Part shown: piece after piece, positions 1 to 8,689 of the stretch
How positions within the stretch are numbered: position 1 is the stretch's first letter
Layout of the letters: every line of letters begins with the position of its first letter
NCBI RefSeq assembly: GCF_900105115.1
Contig: NZ_FNRV01000001.1
Location: 4,324,501-4,388,500 of the forward strand
Direction of reading: 5' to 3'
From: Pseudomonas mohnii
GTDB lineage: Bacteria > Pseudomonadota > Gammaproteobacteria > Pseudomonadales > Pseudomonadaceae
Length of the DNA: 64,000 nucleotides
Program-made: the position numbers and the translations under genes
The notes under the pieces: model-generated
Database searches by the model: none
Seen by the model: the letters and a program-made list of their open reading frames with translations, nothing else
Told to the model about the DNA's origin: nothing

Positions 1-1084
1 CCTTGATCACCATCTGATCCAGGTGCGGAATGGCGAAGTTGAACACCCAGCTGTACATCGAGCCGCCGGCGGCGAACATGGCCTTGAACGGTTTCAGGGT
101 CCAGATGGTGACCAGCACGGTCAGGATCAGGAACGGCGACCAGGCTTTGAAGATTTCACCCAGGCTGTAAGGCGAAGCGACGGTGGTGCGCTTCTGGCCA
201 AAGCCGCCGGCGCTGGCGGTGACCACGGACGCCGAGACGGCGCCGGCGATGTGTTGGCCGGCGGCGCGTTTCGGCTGCCAGACCTTCAGGAACAGCGTCA
301 GGGAAATCAGGCTGGCCAGGGCCGAGGTGATGTCCGGCAGTTCCGGGCCAATGAAGTTCGAGGTGAAGAACTGGGTGACGGCAAAGCTCAAGCCCGCCAC
401 CAGTGCTGCCGGCCAGGTCTCACGGACACCCCGCAGGCCGTCCATCATGAACACCAGCCAGAACGGTACGAACAGCGACAGCAGCGGCAGTTGACGACCG
501 GCCATGGCGCCGATCTTGAACGCATCGATACCGGTCACTTGCCCGGCAACAATGATCGGAATGCCCAGGGCGCCAAACGCCACCGGGGCGGTGTTGGCGA
601 TCAGGCACAGGCCTGCGGCGTACAGTGGATTGAAGCCCAGCCCGACCAGCAGCGCGGCGGTAATCGCGACCGGCGCGCCGAAACCGGCTGCACCTTCCAG
701 GAAGGCGCCGAAGCAGAAGCCGATCAACAGCACTTGCAGGCGCTGGTCGTCGGTAATCGACAGCACGGAGCTGCGAATGATTTCGAACTGCCCGCTCTTG
801 ACCGTCAGTTTGTAGAGGAACACGGCGGCCACGATGATCCAGGCAATTGGCCACAGACCGTAGGCGAAGCCGTATCCGGCGGCGGCGAATGCCATGTCGA
901 TCGGCATCTGGAAGGCAAAGATTGCCACCAGAATCGACAAGGCCAGGGTGATGCTGCCGGCCACGTGCCCTTTGAGGCGGAACACGGCCAGGGCCAGGAA
1001 GAAAAATACGATAGGGATAACGGCCGCGAGGGCGGACAAGCCGAGGCTGCCGAGCGGGCTGTAGAGCTGTTGCCAGGTTTGCAT
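1..1084 (-). CDS. lldP: L-lactate permease, N-terminal part (runs off left edge)
   Basis: Inner-membrane symporter importing lactate (and usually glycolate) for oxidation by lactate dehydrogenases. The 361 visible residues start [12 protein letters not shown] and form successive hydrophobic segments; the conserved motif [20 protein letters not shown] is present, as expected for the LctP/LldP family (about 550 residues, so roughly a third is missing beyond the edge). It is read from the ATG at 1084, which has only a weak ribosome site (GGGGCCACCCC region). It is divergent from the lldR-type regulator at 1349, with a 17-bp operator between them, so lactate control is very likely. In other pseudomonads lldD and dld follow lldP; that part is outside the window. 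Confidence 0.93.
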   Translation of the reverse strand, partial: MQTWQQLYSPLGSLGLSALAAVIPIVFFFLALAVFRLKGHVAGSITLALSILVAIFAFQMPIDMAFAAAGYGFAYGLWPIAWIIVAAVFLYKLTVKSGQFEIIRSSVLSITDDQRLQVLLIGFCFGAFLEGAAGFGAPVAITAALLVGLGFNPLYAAGLCLIANTAPVAFGALGIPIIVAGQVTGIDAFKIGAMAGRQLPLLSLFVPFWLVFMMDGLRGVRETWPAALVAGLSFAVTQFFTSNFIGPELPDITSALASLISLTLFLKVWQPKRAAGQHIAGAVSASVVTASAGGFGQKRTTVASPYSLGEIFKAWSPFLILTVLVTIWTLKPFKAMFAAGGSMYSWVFNFAIPHLDQMVIK

Positions 1085-1136
1085 ATGGGGTGGCCCCTAA
1101 TTGTTGTTGGTCAGGCACTGATCAGCGTTCTTGGTT

Positions 1137-1153
1137 AATTGGTAATACCAATT
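1137..1153. promoter_or_regulatory. Operator for the GntR/FadR-type lactate regulator
   Basis: AATTGGTAATACCAATT is a perfect inverted repeat about one central base. It matches the TTGGT-N3-ACCAA form bound by LldR/PdhR-type FadR-subfamily regulators. It lies 53 bp upstream of the lldP start and about 195 bp upstream of the regulator, in the divergent region. Binding by the adjacent regulator is inferred. Confidence 0.8.
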
Positions 1154-1348
1154 TACAATCGCTGTTGGCTAGGGTAAAAGCCTTGGAGGCGGTGTGTCAA
1201 TTTGCCGCTCTAAAATTCTTGTCGAATGCCTGCGCGTTCGGGTCGTCTGATCTGCTTACGCAATGGCTGTCTGGCAGGTGTCGGCGCTGCGCCGATAGGC
1301 CAGAATAGAGCCGCCGGCGAATCGTCGGGACCGTGGAGAAATTGAGTT

Positions 1349-2116
1349 ATGGGGTTTGATCAGATTCGTCAGCGCCGTTTGTCTGACGATATTGTCGAGC
1401 GGCTTGAGGGCATGATTCTCGAGGGCACGCTGAAGGCAGGCGAGCGCTTGCCGGCCGAGCGCGTATTGGCCGAGCAGTTCGGTGTGTCTCGCCCTTCATT
1501 GCGTGAAGCCATACAAAAGCTGGCTGCCAAGGGGTTGTTGGTCAGTCGTCAGGGTGGCGGCAACTACGTCGTGGAGTCCCTGGGCACAACCTTCAGCGAT
1601 CCATTGCTGCACCTGCTGGAGAGCAATCCTGAAGCGCAGCGCGATCTATTGGAGTTTCGCCATACCCTTGAAGCGTCCTGTGCCTATTACGCTGCGTTAC
1701 GCGCTACGGATGTTGATCGTGAGCGGCTGACGGCGGCGTTTAACGAGTTGCAGGACTGCTATTCACGTCACGATGAAGTGAGTCGGGCGGAAGAGGGCGC
1801 GGCGGACGCGAAGTTTCACCTGGCGATCGCTGAGGCCAGTCATAACGCCGTGTTGTTGCACACCATTCGTGGGTTGTTTGATTTGCTCAAGCGCAACGTG
1901 GTGACCAACATTGGCGGCATGTACAAGCAGCGTACCGAAACCCGGGACATGCTGATCACACAGCATCGCGAGTTGTACCTGGCGATTGTCGAAGGTCGTG
2001 CGGAACAGGCACGCGAAGTTTCCAGCCGACACATCCTGTATGTGCAGGAAGTGCTGGAGGAAGTGCGTCAGGAAGTGCAGCGCATGGCTCGGGCGGAGCG
2101 GCGCAAGGGGATGTAG
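1349..2116 (+). CDS. lldR: FadR/GntR-family transcriptional regulator, LldR-type
   Basis: DNA-binding regulator of 255 residues. Residues about 9-75 form the GntR winged helix-turn-helix (AERVLAEQFGVSRPSLREAI is the recognition part). The remainder is an all-helical FCD ligand domain with the expected Asp/His metal-site pattern (DAKFHLAIAEASHN and a later TQHRELYLAI). Position divergent from lactate permease with an AATTGGT-N3-ACCAATT operator between them makes it the lactate-responsive repressor. Its start ATG follows GGAGAAATTGAGTT. The related PdhR is an alternative by sequence alone, but no pyruvate dehydrogenase genes are adjacent. Confidence 0.88.
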   Translation: MGFDQIRQRRLSDDIVERLEGMILEGTLKAGERLPAERVLAEQFGVSRPSLREAIQKLAAKGLLVSRQGGGNYVVESLGTTFSDPLLHLLESNPEAQRDLLEFRHTLEASCAYYAALRATDVDRERLTAAFNELQDCYSRHDEVSRAEEGAADAKFHLAIAEASHNAVLLHTIRGLFDLLKRNVVTNIGGMYKQRTETRDMLITQHRELYLAIVEGRAEQAREVSSRHILYVQEVLEEVRQEVQRMARAERRKGM

Positions 2117-2135
2117 CTGTCGTCATGAGATTCAA

Positions 2136-2165
2136 TGTGGCGAGGGAGCAAGCTCCCTCGCCACA
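2136..2165. repeat. REP-like palindrome
   Basis: TGTGGCGAGGGAG and CTCCCTCGCCACA form a 13-bp stem around CAAG. This is the GTGGCGAGGGAGC repeat common between genes in the P. fluorescens group. It lies between the convergent lldR and smpB genes and may also end transcription, though it lacks a clear T-run. Confidence 0.75.
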
Positions 2166-2188
2166 AAAGCAGTGACCAGGCTGGAAAA

Positions 2189-2671
2189 TTACTCTTCCTT
2201 GCCCTTGTTGCGCACCGCACGCTGCAACTCGCGGCCGGCATCGCGCTCGCGCTCGGTATCACGCTTGTCGTATTCCTTCTTGCCCTTGCCCAGAGCGATC
2301 TCGCACTTGACCATGTGCTTGCTCCAGTACCAGGACAGACACACGCAGGCGTAACCCTTTTGCTGCACGGCGGCGGACAGCTTGTCCAGCTCGCGCCGGT
2401 TGAGCAGCAGCTTGCGGGTGCGAGTCGGGTCAGCGATGACGTGGGTGCTGGCGGTCATCAGAGGCGTAATGTGACTGCCGAGCAGCCAGGCTTCGCCATC
2501 CTTGAGCAGCACGTAACTGTCGACCAGTTGCAGCTTGCTCGCCCGCAGACTTTTTACTTCCCAGCCGGCCAGGACCAGACCAGCCTCGAACCGATGTTCG
2601 ATGAAGTAATCGTGTCGCGCCTTTTTATTTTGCGCGATGGTCCCTGTTGGGTGTTTCTTCTGTTTAGCCAT
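2189..2671 (-). CDS. smpB: SsrA-binding protein (trans-translation)
   Basis: Binds tmRNA (SsrA) and delivers it to stalled ribosomes so that incomplete proteins are tagged and the ribosomes freed. The 160-residue protein begins [20 protein letters not shown] and has the family motifs [16 protein letters not shown] and a basic C-terminal tail ([20 protein letters not shown]). The open frame extends further upstream, but the family start is the ATG at 2671; TATAAT lies just before it (2678-2683 region), suggesting a short 5' leader. Divergent from the symporter gene at 2790. Confidence 0.96.
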   Translation of the reverse strand: MAKQKKHPTGTIAQNKKARHDYFIEHRFEAGLVLAGWEVKSLRASKLQLVDSYVLLKDGEAWLLGSHITPLMTASTHVIADPTRTRKLLLNRRELDKLSAAVQQKGYACVCLSWYWSKHMVKCEIALGKGKKEYDKRDTERERDAGRELQRAVRNKGKEE

Positions 2672-2789
2672 AGGGGCGGCATTATAGGGAGTTGCACGCG
2701 AGTCGGCTACGGTGTTGCTGCGTGCTTGAGCAGGTTGATTGAATCCCGGACAATGCGCGCTCATTTTTGAACGCTTGGTCGTAATAACG

Positions 2790-4193
2790 ATGTCGACAGA
2801 CAAGGTTTCTGTCCACGGCAGTTGGGCTAGCCGCTGGGTCTTCATACTCGCTGCGACCGGTTCGGCCGTGGGCCTGGGTAGTATCTGGAAATTTCCGTAC
2901 ATGGTTGGCGTCTATGGCGGCGGCGCCTTCGTGCTGATGTTCCTGGCCTGTATTGCGTTGATCGGGGTGCCAGTCATGCTGGCTGAAACCCTGATTGGTC
3001 GGCGTGCCCGGCAGAGTCCGGCCAACGCGCTGAAGGCGCTGGCGCGCGAAGCGGGGCATTCGGGCAAGTGGTCCTGGGGGGCCTTTGCCGGGATGATCAC
3101 GGCTTTGCTGATCCTGTCCTTCTATAGCGTCGTTGGTGGTTGGTCGCTGGATTACATCATCGATATGGGGCGTGGCGACTTCCAGGGTGTGACGCCGGAT
3201 CAGGTGGGCGCTTACTTCGGCAATGTGATCGCTGATCCATGGCGGCTGACACTTTGGCACACGATTTTCATGCTGTTATCTGCCGTGGTGATCGCCAAAG
3301 GCGTGGTGGCGGGGCTTGAGCGCAGTCTGCGGATCATGATGCCGTTGCTGTTCGTCATGATCCTTGTACTGCTGGGGTACAGCATGACCACCGGGCATTT
3401 CATGGAGGGCGTGCATTTCATGTTCGACTTCCACCCGGAAAAAGTCCTCGATGGTTTGTTGCCAGCCATGGGGCATGCGTTCTTTTCCCTGAGCGTGGGC
3501 GTCGGCTCGATCATGATCTACGGCGCCTATATGCCGAAGAACTCGTCGATTACGCGCACTGTGGTTGGCGTGGCGCTGCTCGATACCCTGGTTTCTCTCG
3601 TGGCCGGCATGGCGCTTTTTCCGATTGTGTTCGCCGCAGGCCTGAATCCGAGCGAAGGCCCTGGCCTGATGTTTGTCAGCTTGCCATTTGCCTTTGGTAA
3701 CGTAGTCTTCGGCCAATTGATGGGCGTCGTGTTCTTCGTGCTGGTAGCCATTGCGGCATGGAGTTCGGCTATTTCGCTGCTCGAGCCGATGGTGGCTTAC
3801 CTGGTTGAGCGGACAAAAGTCAGCCGCGCCTGGGTTACTTTCTGGCTGGCGTTCAGTTGCTGGTTTGTCGGTCTCGGCACGGTGTTTTCTTTCAATATCT
3901 GGAAGCAAGCGAAGTTTTTCGTGAACGAAGGCGGTTTTTTCCACCTCTACCAGTGGGGAGCCGCGGGCGGTCTGGATTTCTTCGGCGTGATCGATTTCTT
4001 CACCTCGCGGATCATGTTGCCACTCGGTGGTTTGTGTTTCGTGGTGTTCGCAGGCTGGGTGATGGGGCGGGAGGCGGTGCGCGACGAATTGGCGACCCGC
4101 AACCCTGCGATTTTTGCCCTGTCCTTGTTCTTGATGCGCTATGTGGCGCCCATCGGCATTCTCGTAGTGTTTGCCGCACAGCTGTGGAAATAA
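2790..4193 (+). CDS. Sodium-dependent transporter, SNF (neurotransmitter:Na+ symporter) family
   Basis: Polytopic inner-membrane protein of 467 residues. The N-terminus has the SNF signature: first transmembrane helix with [20 protein letters not shown] and the conserved GGGAF segment. About twelve hydrophobic segments follow, including [16 protein letters not shown] and the [17 protein letters not shown] sodium-site helix. The substrate is probably an amino acid, but sequence alone does not say which. An upstream in-frame ATG at 2739 would add 17 residues; the ATG at 2790 gives the normal family N-terminus. ratA follows 7 bp downstream. Confidence 0.9.
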   Translation: MSTDKVSVHGSWASRWVFILAATGSAVGLGSIWKFPYMVGVYGGGAFVLMFLACIALIGVPVMLAETLIGRRARQSPANALKALAREAGHSGKWSWGAFAGMITALLILSFYSVVGGWSLDYIIDMGRGDFQGVTPDQVGAYFGNVIADPWRLTLWHTIFMLLSAVVIAKGVVAGLERSLRIMMPLLFVMILVLLGYSMTTGHFMEGVHFMFDFHPEKVLDGLLPAMGHAFFSLSVGVGSIMIYGAYMPKNSSITRTVVGVALLDTLVSLVAGMALFPIVFAAGLNPSEGPGLMFVSLPFAFGNVVFGQLMGVVFFVLVAIAAWSSAISLLEPMVAYLVERTKVSRAWVTFWLAFSCWFVGLGTVFSFNIWKQAKFFVNEGGFFHLYQWGAAGGLDFFGVIDFFTSRIMLPLGGLCFVVFAGWVMGREAVRDELATRNPAIFALSLFLMRYVAPIGILVVFAAQLWK

Positions 4194-4200
4194 CGCTGAC

Positions 4201-4635
4201 ATGACGACACACATTTCACGTTCGGCCCTGCTGCCCTATCCGGCGCAAGCGCTGTATGACCTGGTTAACGACGTAGCACGGTATCCGGAATTCCTGCCGT
4301 GGTGCTCGACAGCGGAAGTGCTGGATGCCTCCACCGAGCATATGCGTGCGAGTGTTGGGGTGGCCAAGGGGGGGCTGAGCCAGCATTTTGTGACGCGTAA
4401 CACCCTGGTTCCCGGTCAGTCGATTGAAATGAACCTTGAAGAGGGGCCGTTCACTCAGTTGCATGGTGTGTGGGTGTTCAAGCCGCTGGGTGAGAAGGCC
4501 TGCAAGATCAGCCTGGATCTGTCGTTCGACTATGCGGGGCCGATTGTTCGCGCGACCCTGGGGCCGTTGTTCAATCAGGCGGCCAACACACTGGTAGATG
4601 CATTCTGTCAGCGGGCCAAGCAAATGTATGGTTGA
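4201..4635 (+). CDS. ratA: RatA-like START/coenzyme Q-binding family protein
   Basis: Protein of 144 residues of the SRPBCC/START-like fold (polyketide cyclase/COQ10 type). The N-terminus MTTHISRSALLPYPAQALYD and the motif VNDVARYPEFLPWCS are typical, as is the C-terminal FNQAANTLVDAFCQRAKQMYG. Family members were described as a ribosome-association toxin (RatA) and as ubiquinone-binding (COQ10-like) proteins; which applies here is unclear. Its stop overlaps the start of rnfH by 8 bases, so the two are translated together. Confidence 0.87.
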   Translation: MTTHISRSALLPYPAQALYDLVNDVARYPEFLPWCSTAEVLDASTEHMRASVGVAKGGLSQHFVTRNTLVPGQSIEMNLEEGPFTQLHGVWVFKPLGEKACKISLDLSFDYAGPIVRATLGPLFNQAANTLVDAFCQRAKQMYG

Positions 4636-4942
4636 GGCATTGAAAGAAGTCGAAGTGGCGTATGCCGCGGTTGATCGTCAAGTGCTTCTGTCAGTGGCGG
4701 TGCCGGCAGGAACGACTGTTCGTGCGGCACTGGTGGCATCCGGTATTGGAATGGTATTTCCGGACCTTGACTTGGCCGAGTGCCCGGTGGGGATCTTTGG
4801 AAAGGTGATCACCAATCCCGACACTCGTGCGGTTCAGTCAGGGGATCGCATCGAGATTTATCGGCCATTGCTCGCCGATCCGAAAGAGGTTCGACGGCTG
4901 CGTGCGGCCAAGGCGGCCGAGGCCAGATCGCGGAATCAGTAA
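4628..4942 (+). CDS. rnfH: RnfH family ubiquitin-like protein
   Basis: Small protein of 104 residues, UPF0125/RnfH family with a beta-grasp fold. MVEALKEVEVAYAAVDRQVL and GRIEIYRPL-like DRIEIYRPLLADPKEVRRLR are family hallmarks. The start ATG lies inside the end of ratA (different frame); the ratA-rnfH pairing is widely conserved and has been interpreted as a toxin/antitoxin-like or functionally linked pair. The C-terminus is Ala/Arg rich. The molecular role is not established from sequence. Confidence 0.88.
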   Translation: MVEALKEVEVAYAAVDRQVLLSVAVPAGTTVRAALVASGIGMVFPDLDLAECPVGIFGKVITNPDTRAVQSGDRIEIYRPLLADPKEVRRLRAAKAAEARSRNQ

Positions 4943-4960
4943 CTCGTATGAAACCAGGCA

Positions 4961-4990
4961 ATAAAAAACCCGGCATGCCGGGTTTTTTAT
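4961..4990. terminator. Bidirectional rho-independent terminator (rnfH / omlA)
   Basis: A perfect 30-bp palindrome: ACCCGGC-ATGCCGGGT stem flanked by A6 on the left and T6 on the right. It sits between the convergent rnfH and omlA genes and can work on both strands. Confidence 0.93.
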
Positions 4991-5001
4991 TGTGTTGCAA
5001 A

Positions 5002-5529
5002 TTATTGTGGCGAGGTGTCCAGCGGTTGTGGCGTCGGGACTGGCACGGTTTCTACACCGTCGACGTCTTTCTGGATCTGATCGAGCAGCGAGCCTGGTTT
5101 GACCGGTTTTTCCGGTTTTGGCTTCTCGGCGTTCTCTGCTGGAGCGGTCACTGTCGTGGCGCTGTCCTTGCCGAGAATTGCCTCGTCGCGACTCACGCCT
5201 GGCATGAAATCACCAGAGAGGCTGACAAGCTGATCATTAGGGTTGAAGATGACGCTAATGCGTTCTTGTTGGCGTTCACCGCCACCCGGTTGCAGGCTGT
5301 ACAGATAATCCCAGCGATCGGCATGGAACGTGTCGGTCAGCAGAGGGTTGCCCATGATAAACCTTACTTGCTTACGGGTCATTCCCGGGCGCAACTGGTC
5401 TATCATGTCCTGCGTGACGACATTGCCCTGCTGGATGTCGATTTTGTAAACCCCGGGGAATGAACAACCGGCGAGTGCGAGCAGTCCCACAAAGGTGAAA
5501 CTGGTTAGCAAGAGCTTGGTGTTTTGCAT
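5002..5529 (-). CDS. omlA: Outer-membrane lipoprotein OmlA/BamE
   Basis: Lipoprotein of 175 residues of the SmpA/OmlA (BamE) family, a small component of the BAM machinery that inserts beta-barrel proteins in the outer membrane. [22 protein letters not shown] is a lipoprotein signal with lipobox LAGC (Cys22). Residues about 35-110 hold the BamE fold ([29 protein letters not shown]). The C-terminal Pro/Lys/Glu-rich tail beyond residue 125 is a pseudomonad extension. Divergently arranged with fur, 97 bp apart, as in other pseudomonads. Confidence 0.95.
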   Translation of the reverse strand: MQNTKLLLTSFTFVGLLALAGCSFPGVYKIDIQQGNVVTQDMIDQLRPGMTRKQVRFIMGNPLLTDTFHADRWDYLYSLQPGGGERQQERISVIFNPNDQLVSLSGDFMPGVSRDEAILGKDSATTVTAPAENAEKPKPEKPVKPGSLLDQIQKDVDGVETVPVPTPQPLDTSPQ

Positions 5530-5626
5530 CGGTGGGCGACTTCCACTATCTTGGCTGGGACAACGTAAACGCCGATCATACCCGCATTAAGAGAAGCTGC
5601 GAAGCAGCATCGCGAGAAAGCTGACC

Positions 5627-6031
5627 ATGGTTGAAAATAGCGAACTACGCAAAGCCGGCCTCAAAGTGACCCTTCCACGGGTCAAAATTCTGCAAATGCT
5701 CGATTCCGCCGAGCAGCGTCATATGAGTGCCGAGGATGTGTACAAGGCATTGATGGAGGCTGGCGAGGACGTCGGTCTGGCCACGGTTTACCGTGTACTG
5801 ACTCAGTTCGAGGCAGCTGGCCTTGTGGTGCGGCATAACTTCGACGGAGGCCACGCGGTCTTCGAACTGGACGACGGTAAGCACCACGACCATATGGTCA
5901 ACGTCGAGACCAGCGAAGTGATCGAATTCTTCGACGAAGAAATCGAGCGCCTGCAGAAAGCCATCGTCGAGAAATATGGTTTCGAAATGGTTGATCACAA
6001 TCTTGTGCTGTATGTGCGCAAGAAAAAGTAA
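5627..6031 (+). CDS. fur: Ferric uptake regulator
   Basis: Iron-responsive repressor of 134 residues. Residues about 1-80 form the winged helix (KVTLPRVKILQMLDSAEQRH, GLATVYRVLTQFEAAGLV); residues about 85-134 the dimerisation domain with metal ligands in KHHDHMVNVETSEVIEF. There is no cysteine anywhere in the protein, so the CxxC structural zinc site of E. coli Fur is absent; this is normal for Pseudomonas Fur. It is expected to control the piu genes at 48.9-54.9 kb. ATG at 5627 follows GAGAAAGC. Confidence 0.97.
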   Translation: MVENSELRKAGLKVTLPRVKILQMLDSAEQRHMSAEDVYKALMEAGEDVGLATVYRVLTQFEAAGLVVRHNFDGGHAVFELDDGKHHDHMVNVETSEVIEFFDEEIERLQKAIVEKYGFEMVDHNLVLYVRKKK

Positions 6032-6065
6032 GCATGTCGCGCGAATCTGAGATTCGTGAAACGAA

Positions 6066-6091
6066 CGAAGGCGACCCCAGGGTCGCCTTCG
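6066..6091. terminator. Rho-independent terminator-like hairpin between fur and recN
   Basis: CGAAGGCGACC pairs with GGTCGCCTTCG around a CCAG loop. The T-tract is weak (TGCTTTC on the plus side). It lies between convergent fur and recN and probably ends one or both. Confidence 0.7.
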
Positions 6092-6106
6092 TGCTTTCGG
6101 CCGAAC

Positions 6107-7780
6107 TTAAATCTTCGCGGTGACGACCATTTTCCTGGCGTGAGCCAGGGATTCCTTGGTCAGGTCGATGCCTCCCAGCATCCGTGCGACTTCTTCGACA
6201 CGATCATTTTTGCTCAGTCTGGAGACGGCAGTGTGGGTGGCGTCGTCGCCGCGCACTTTGTGCACAAATAGATGTTGATGACCTTGTGCGGCTACTTGTG
6301 GCAAGTGAGTAACGGTCAGAACCTGCCCTCGTTCCCCCAGGCGACGTAGTAGCTGGCCGACGATTTCGGCTGTTGGGCCGCCGATGCCCACGTCCACTTC
6401 GTCGAATACAAGGGTCGGTACACGGGAAGTTTGTGCGGTGATCACCTGAATGGCCAAGCTGATACGCGACAGCTCGCCGCCTGAAGCGACCTTCGCCAAG
6501 GCTTTCAGTGGCTGACCGGGGTTGGCGCTCACCAGCAGTTCTACCTGTTCCAGGCCGTTGGGCAAAAGCTCATCACTGCTGTTAGGGCGTAGCTCGATAG
6601 TGAAGCGTCCACCGGGCATGCCCAGTCGCTGAATTTCCTGCTCCACGGCACTGGCCAGGCTGCTCGAGGCCTGGTGGCGCAGCTCGCTGAGCTCCCGGGC
6701 TCTTTCCTGGTAGTGACGCGCATAGGCGGCCAACTCATCGCTCAGTCGCTCGATGGATTCGTCGTTGGCATTCAGGGTTTCAATCTCATCCAGCAGCTTC
6801 TGTTGCATCTCGGCGACTTCGGTCGGCTGGATGCGATGTTTGCGCGCCAGGGTATAGATCGAATCAAGCCGCTCCTCGAGATATTGAAGGCGTGATGGGT
6901 CGGCATCGAAATTGTCGAGGAAGCGGTTCAGTTCGCCCACGGCTTCTTCAACCTGGATTTGCGCGCTGGTCAGCAGGCTGCTGGCTTCGCCCAGGGCGCC
7001 GATCGAGTTGTTCACGCTCGACAAGCGGTTGAGGCTCGCGGTCAACGCGTTCAGGACATTGCCCGAGTCACTCTCGCTGCATTGCTCGACGACTTGCCGG
7101 CAGATGCCCAGCAAGGTTTCGGCGTTAGTCAGGTTCTTGTGTTCCTGTTCCAGCTGCTCCAGCTCATTGTCGCCCAGGCCCAGGTTTTCAAGCTCTTCGA
7201 GTTGATAGCTGAGCAATTGATGGCGGGCTCGCTGCTCGTCGCCTGAGTTGGAGAGACGCTCCAGTTCCTGGCGGGTCTGGCGCCAGCGTTGGGCAGCCAG
7301 TTGAACCTGGCGGGCGAGGTCCGTTGCACCGGCGTATTCGTCGAGCAGGCGGCGGTGAGTGTCGGTCTTGAGCAGGGATTGGTGTTCGTGCTGGCTGTGG
7401 ATGTCGATCAGCAGCTCACCCAAAGCCTTGAGATCGCCCAAGGGGCATGGTGTGCCATTGATGTAGCCGCGCGAACGACCTTCGGCGGTGATTACCCGGC
7501 GCAGGATGCACGGGCCGTCATTTTCCAGGTCGCGCTCGGCGAGCCAGGTGCGGGCTTCGGGAATGTCATACAGATCGAAGGTGGCGAGGATATCGGCCTT
7601 GTCGGCGCCGGGGCGGACCACGCCACTGTCGGCGCGATCGCCCAGGGTCAGGCCCAGCGCGTCGAGCATGATCGACTTGCCGGCGCCGGTTTCCCCTGTG
7701 ATCACGCTCATCCCGCGATCGAGTTCGAGATCGAGATGTTCAACGATGGCGTAGTTATGTACTGACAGGTGCACCAGCAT
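6107..7780 (-). CDS. recN: DNA repair protein RecN
   Basis: SMC-like ATPase of 557 residues used in recombinational repair of double-strand breaks. Walker A GETGAGKS is at residues 29-36. The centre is a long coiled coil (LEELENLGLGDNELEQLEQE and later). The C-terminal head carries the ABC signature (ASGGELSRISLAIQ) and Walker B (LVFDEVDVGIGG). A LexA box overlaps its promoter about 25 bp upstream of the start, so it is SOS-induced. Convergent with fur, divergent from grpE. Confidence 0.97.
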   Translation of the reverse strand: MLVHLSVHNYAIVEHLDLELDRGMSVITGETGAGKSIMLDALGLTLGDRADSGVVRPGADKADILATFDLYDIPEARTWLAERDLENDGPCILRRVITAEGRSRGYINGTPCPLGDLKALGELLIDIHSQHEHQSLLKTDTHRRLLDEYAGATDLARQVQLAAQRWRQTRQELERLSNSGDEQRARHQLLSYQLEELENLGLGDNELEQLEQEHKNLTNAETLLGICRQVVEQCSESDSGNVLNALTASLNRLSSVNNSIGALGEASSLLTSAQIQVEEAVGELNRFLDNFDADPSRLQYLEERLDSIYTLARKHRIQPTEVAEMQQKLLDEIETLNANDESIERLSDELAAYARHYQERARELSELRHQASSSLASAVEQEIQRLGMPGGRFTIELRPNSSDELLPNGLEQVELLVSANPGQPLKALAKVASGGELSRISLAIQVITAQTSRVPTLVFDEVDVGIGGPTAEIVGQLLRRLGERGQVLTVTHLPQVAAQGHQHLFVHKVRGDDATHTAVSRLSKNDRVEEVARMLGGIDLTKESLAHARKMVVTAKI

Positions 7781-7804
7781 AAAGGCCGCTCCCAGGCGTT
7801 AGGT

Positions 7805-7841
7805 CTGGTTATTTATACAGTGTTTTGTTTCGGGCTGACAA
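7805..7841 (-). promoter_or_regulatory. recN SOS promoter with LexA box
   Basis: On the minus strand, TTGTCA (7841-7836), an 18-bp spacer and TATAAA (7817-7812) form a sigma-70 promoter. CTGTATAAATAACCAG (7820-7805) covers its -10 box and fits the Pseudomonas LexA consensus CTG-N10-CAG, so LexA bound there would block recN. Confidence 0.85.
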
Positions 7842-7939
7842 TGCCCCCCATTAGCTCGATTTGCTTAATCCGACGAAATCCTTAGTGCGCCCCGGAATGA
7901 TAATGCAGGTGTTTTTGTAGGGTTAATGCAAGGAGACCC

Positions 7940-7967
7940 CTTGAAGCTGGATTTTGCGGCCCCATAT
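7940..7967 (+). promoter_or_regulatory. Sigma-32 heat-shock promoter for grpE
   Basis: CTTGAA, 14 bp, then CCCCATAT match the RpoH consensus (CTTGAA-N13/14-CCCCATNT) exactly at the key positions. It lies 54 bp before the grpE start. Confidence 0.9.
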
Positions 7968-8020
7968 AGCTGGGCAGAAGCGTGAGTTGAGCTCACGGAC
8001 GATATTGAAAGGAGAATTCT

Positions 8021-8587
8021 ATGGCTGACGAACAGGCAGTGGATACGCAAAATCTGGACGCCGATCAGGCCTCCCAAGCCTCGGGTGATGATTTGGCAGC
8101 TCGTGTAAAAGTGCTCGAAGAACAGCTGGCAGGTGCGCAGGATCAGGCTTTGCGTGTGGCCGCCGATCTGCAGAACGTCCGCCGTCGCGCCGAGCAGGAT
8201 GTAGAAAAAGCTCACAAATTCGCGCTGGAAAAATTCGCCGGCGATCTGCTGCCGATCATCGACAGCTTGGAGCGTGGTCTGGAGTTGTCCAGCCCGGATG
8301 ATGAAAGCATCCGTCCGATGCGCGAAGGCATCGAGCTCACACTGAAAATGTTCCAGGACACCCTGAAGCGTTATCAGCTGGAAGCGATCGATCCGCACGG
8401 CGAACCGTTCAATGCCGTTCTTCATCAGGCAATGGCAATGCAGGAAAGCGCCGACCTCGAGCCGAACAGCGTGCTCAAGGTGTTCCAGAAGGGCTATCAG
8501 CTCAACGGACGCCTGCTGCGCCCGGCGATGGTCGTGGTCAGCAAGGCTCCGGCACCTGTTTCGCCTTCGATTGACGAGCAGGCTTGA
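8021..8587 (+). CDS. grpE: Nucleotide exchange factor GrpE
   Basis: Co-chaperone of 188 residues that releases ADP from DnaK. An acidic N-terminus precedes a long helix (about residues 25-85: [20 protein letters not shown]), then the family segment [16 protein letters not shown] and a C-terminal beta domain ([33 protein letters not shown]). AAAGGAGAATTCT precedes the ATG. No hrcA gene is next to it, consistent with sigma-32 rather than CIRCE control. Confidence 0.97.
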   Translation: MADEQAVDTQNLDADQASQASGDDLAARVKVLEEQLAGAQDQALRVAADLQNVRRRAEQDVEKAHKFALEKFAGDLLPIIDSLERGLELSSPDDESIRPMREGIELTLKMFQDTLKRYQLEAIDPHGEPFNAVLHQAMAMQESADLEPNSVLKVFQKGYQLNGRLLRPAMVVVSKAPAPVSPSIDEQA

Positions 8588-8610
8588 AATTAGCCGCAAG
8601 GCCCCCATTT
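8583..8610 (+). promoter_or_regulatory. Sigma-32 heat-shock promoter for dnaK, overlapping the grpE stop codon
   Basis: CTTGAA (8583-8588) contains the grpE TGA stop; after a 14-bp spacer comes CCCCATTT (8603-8610). It has the same architecture as the grpE promoter and lies 80 bp upstream of dnaK, giving dnaK its own heat-shock start. Confidence 0.88.
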
Positions 8611-8689
8611 AGAAGTCAAGCGTTTAATTACTACCGCAGTTATCCATCACTGCTGCGGCAACCAAATCCAAAGTTTCGGGAGAGTGAAC

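Noticed and set aside
23..1138. 371-codon plus-strand frame at the left edge
   Set aside because: Antisense to the lldP permease, whose membrane helices and family motif are clear on the minus strand.
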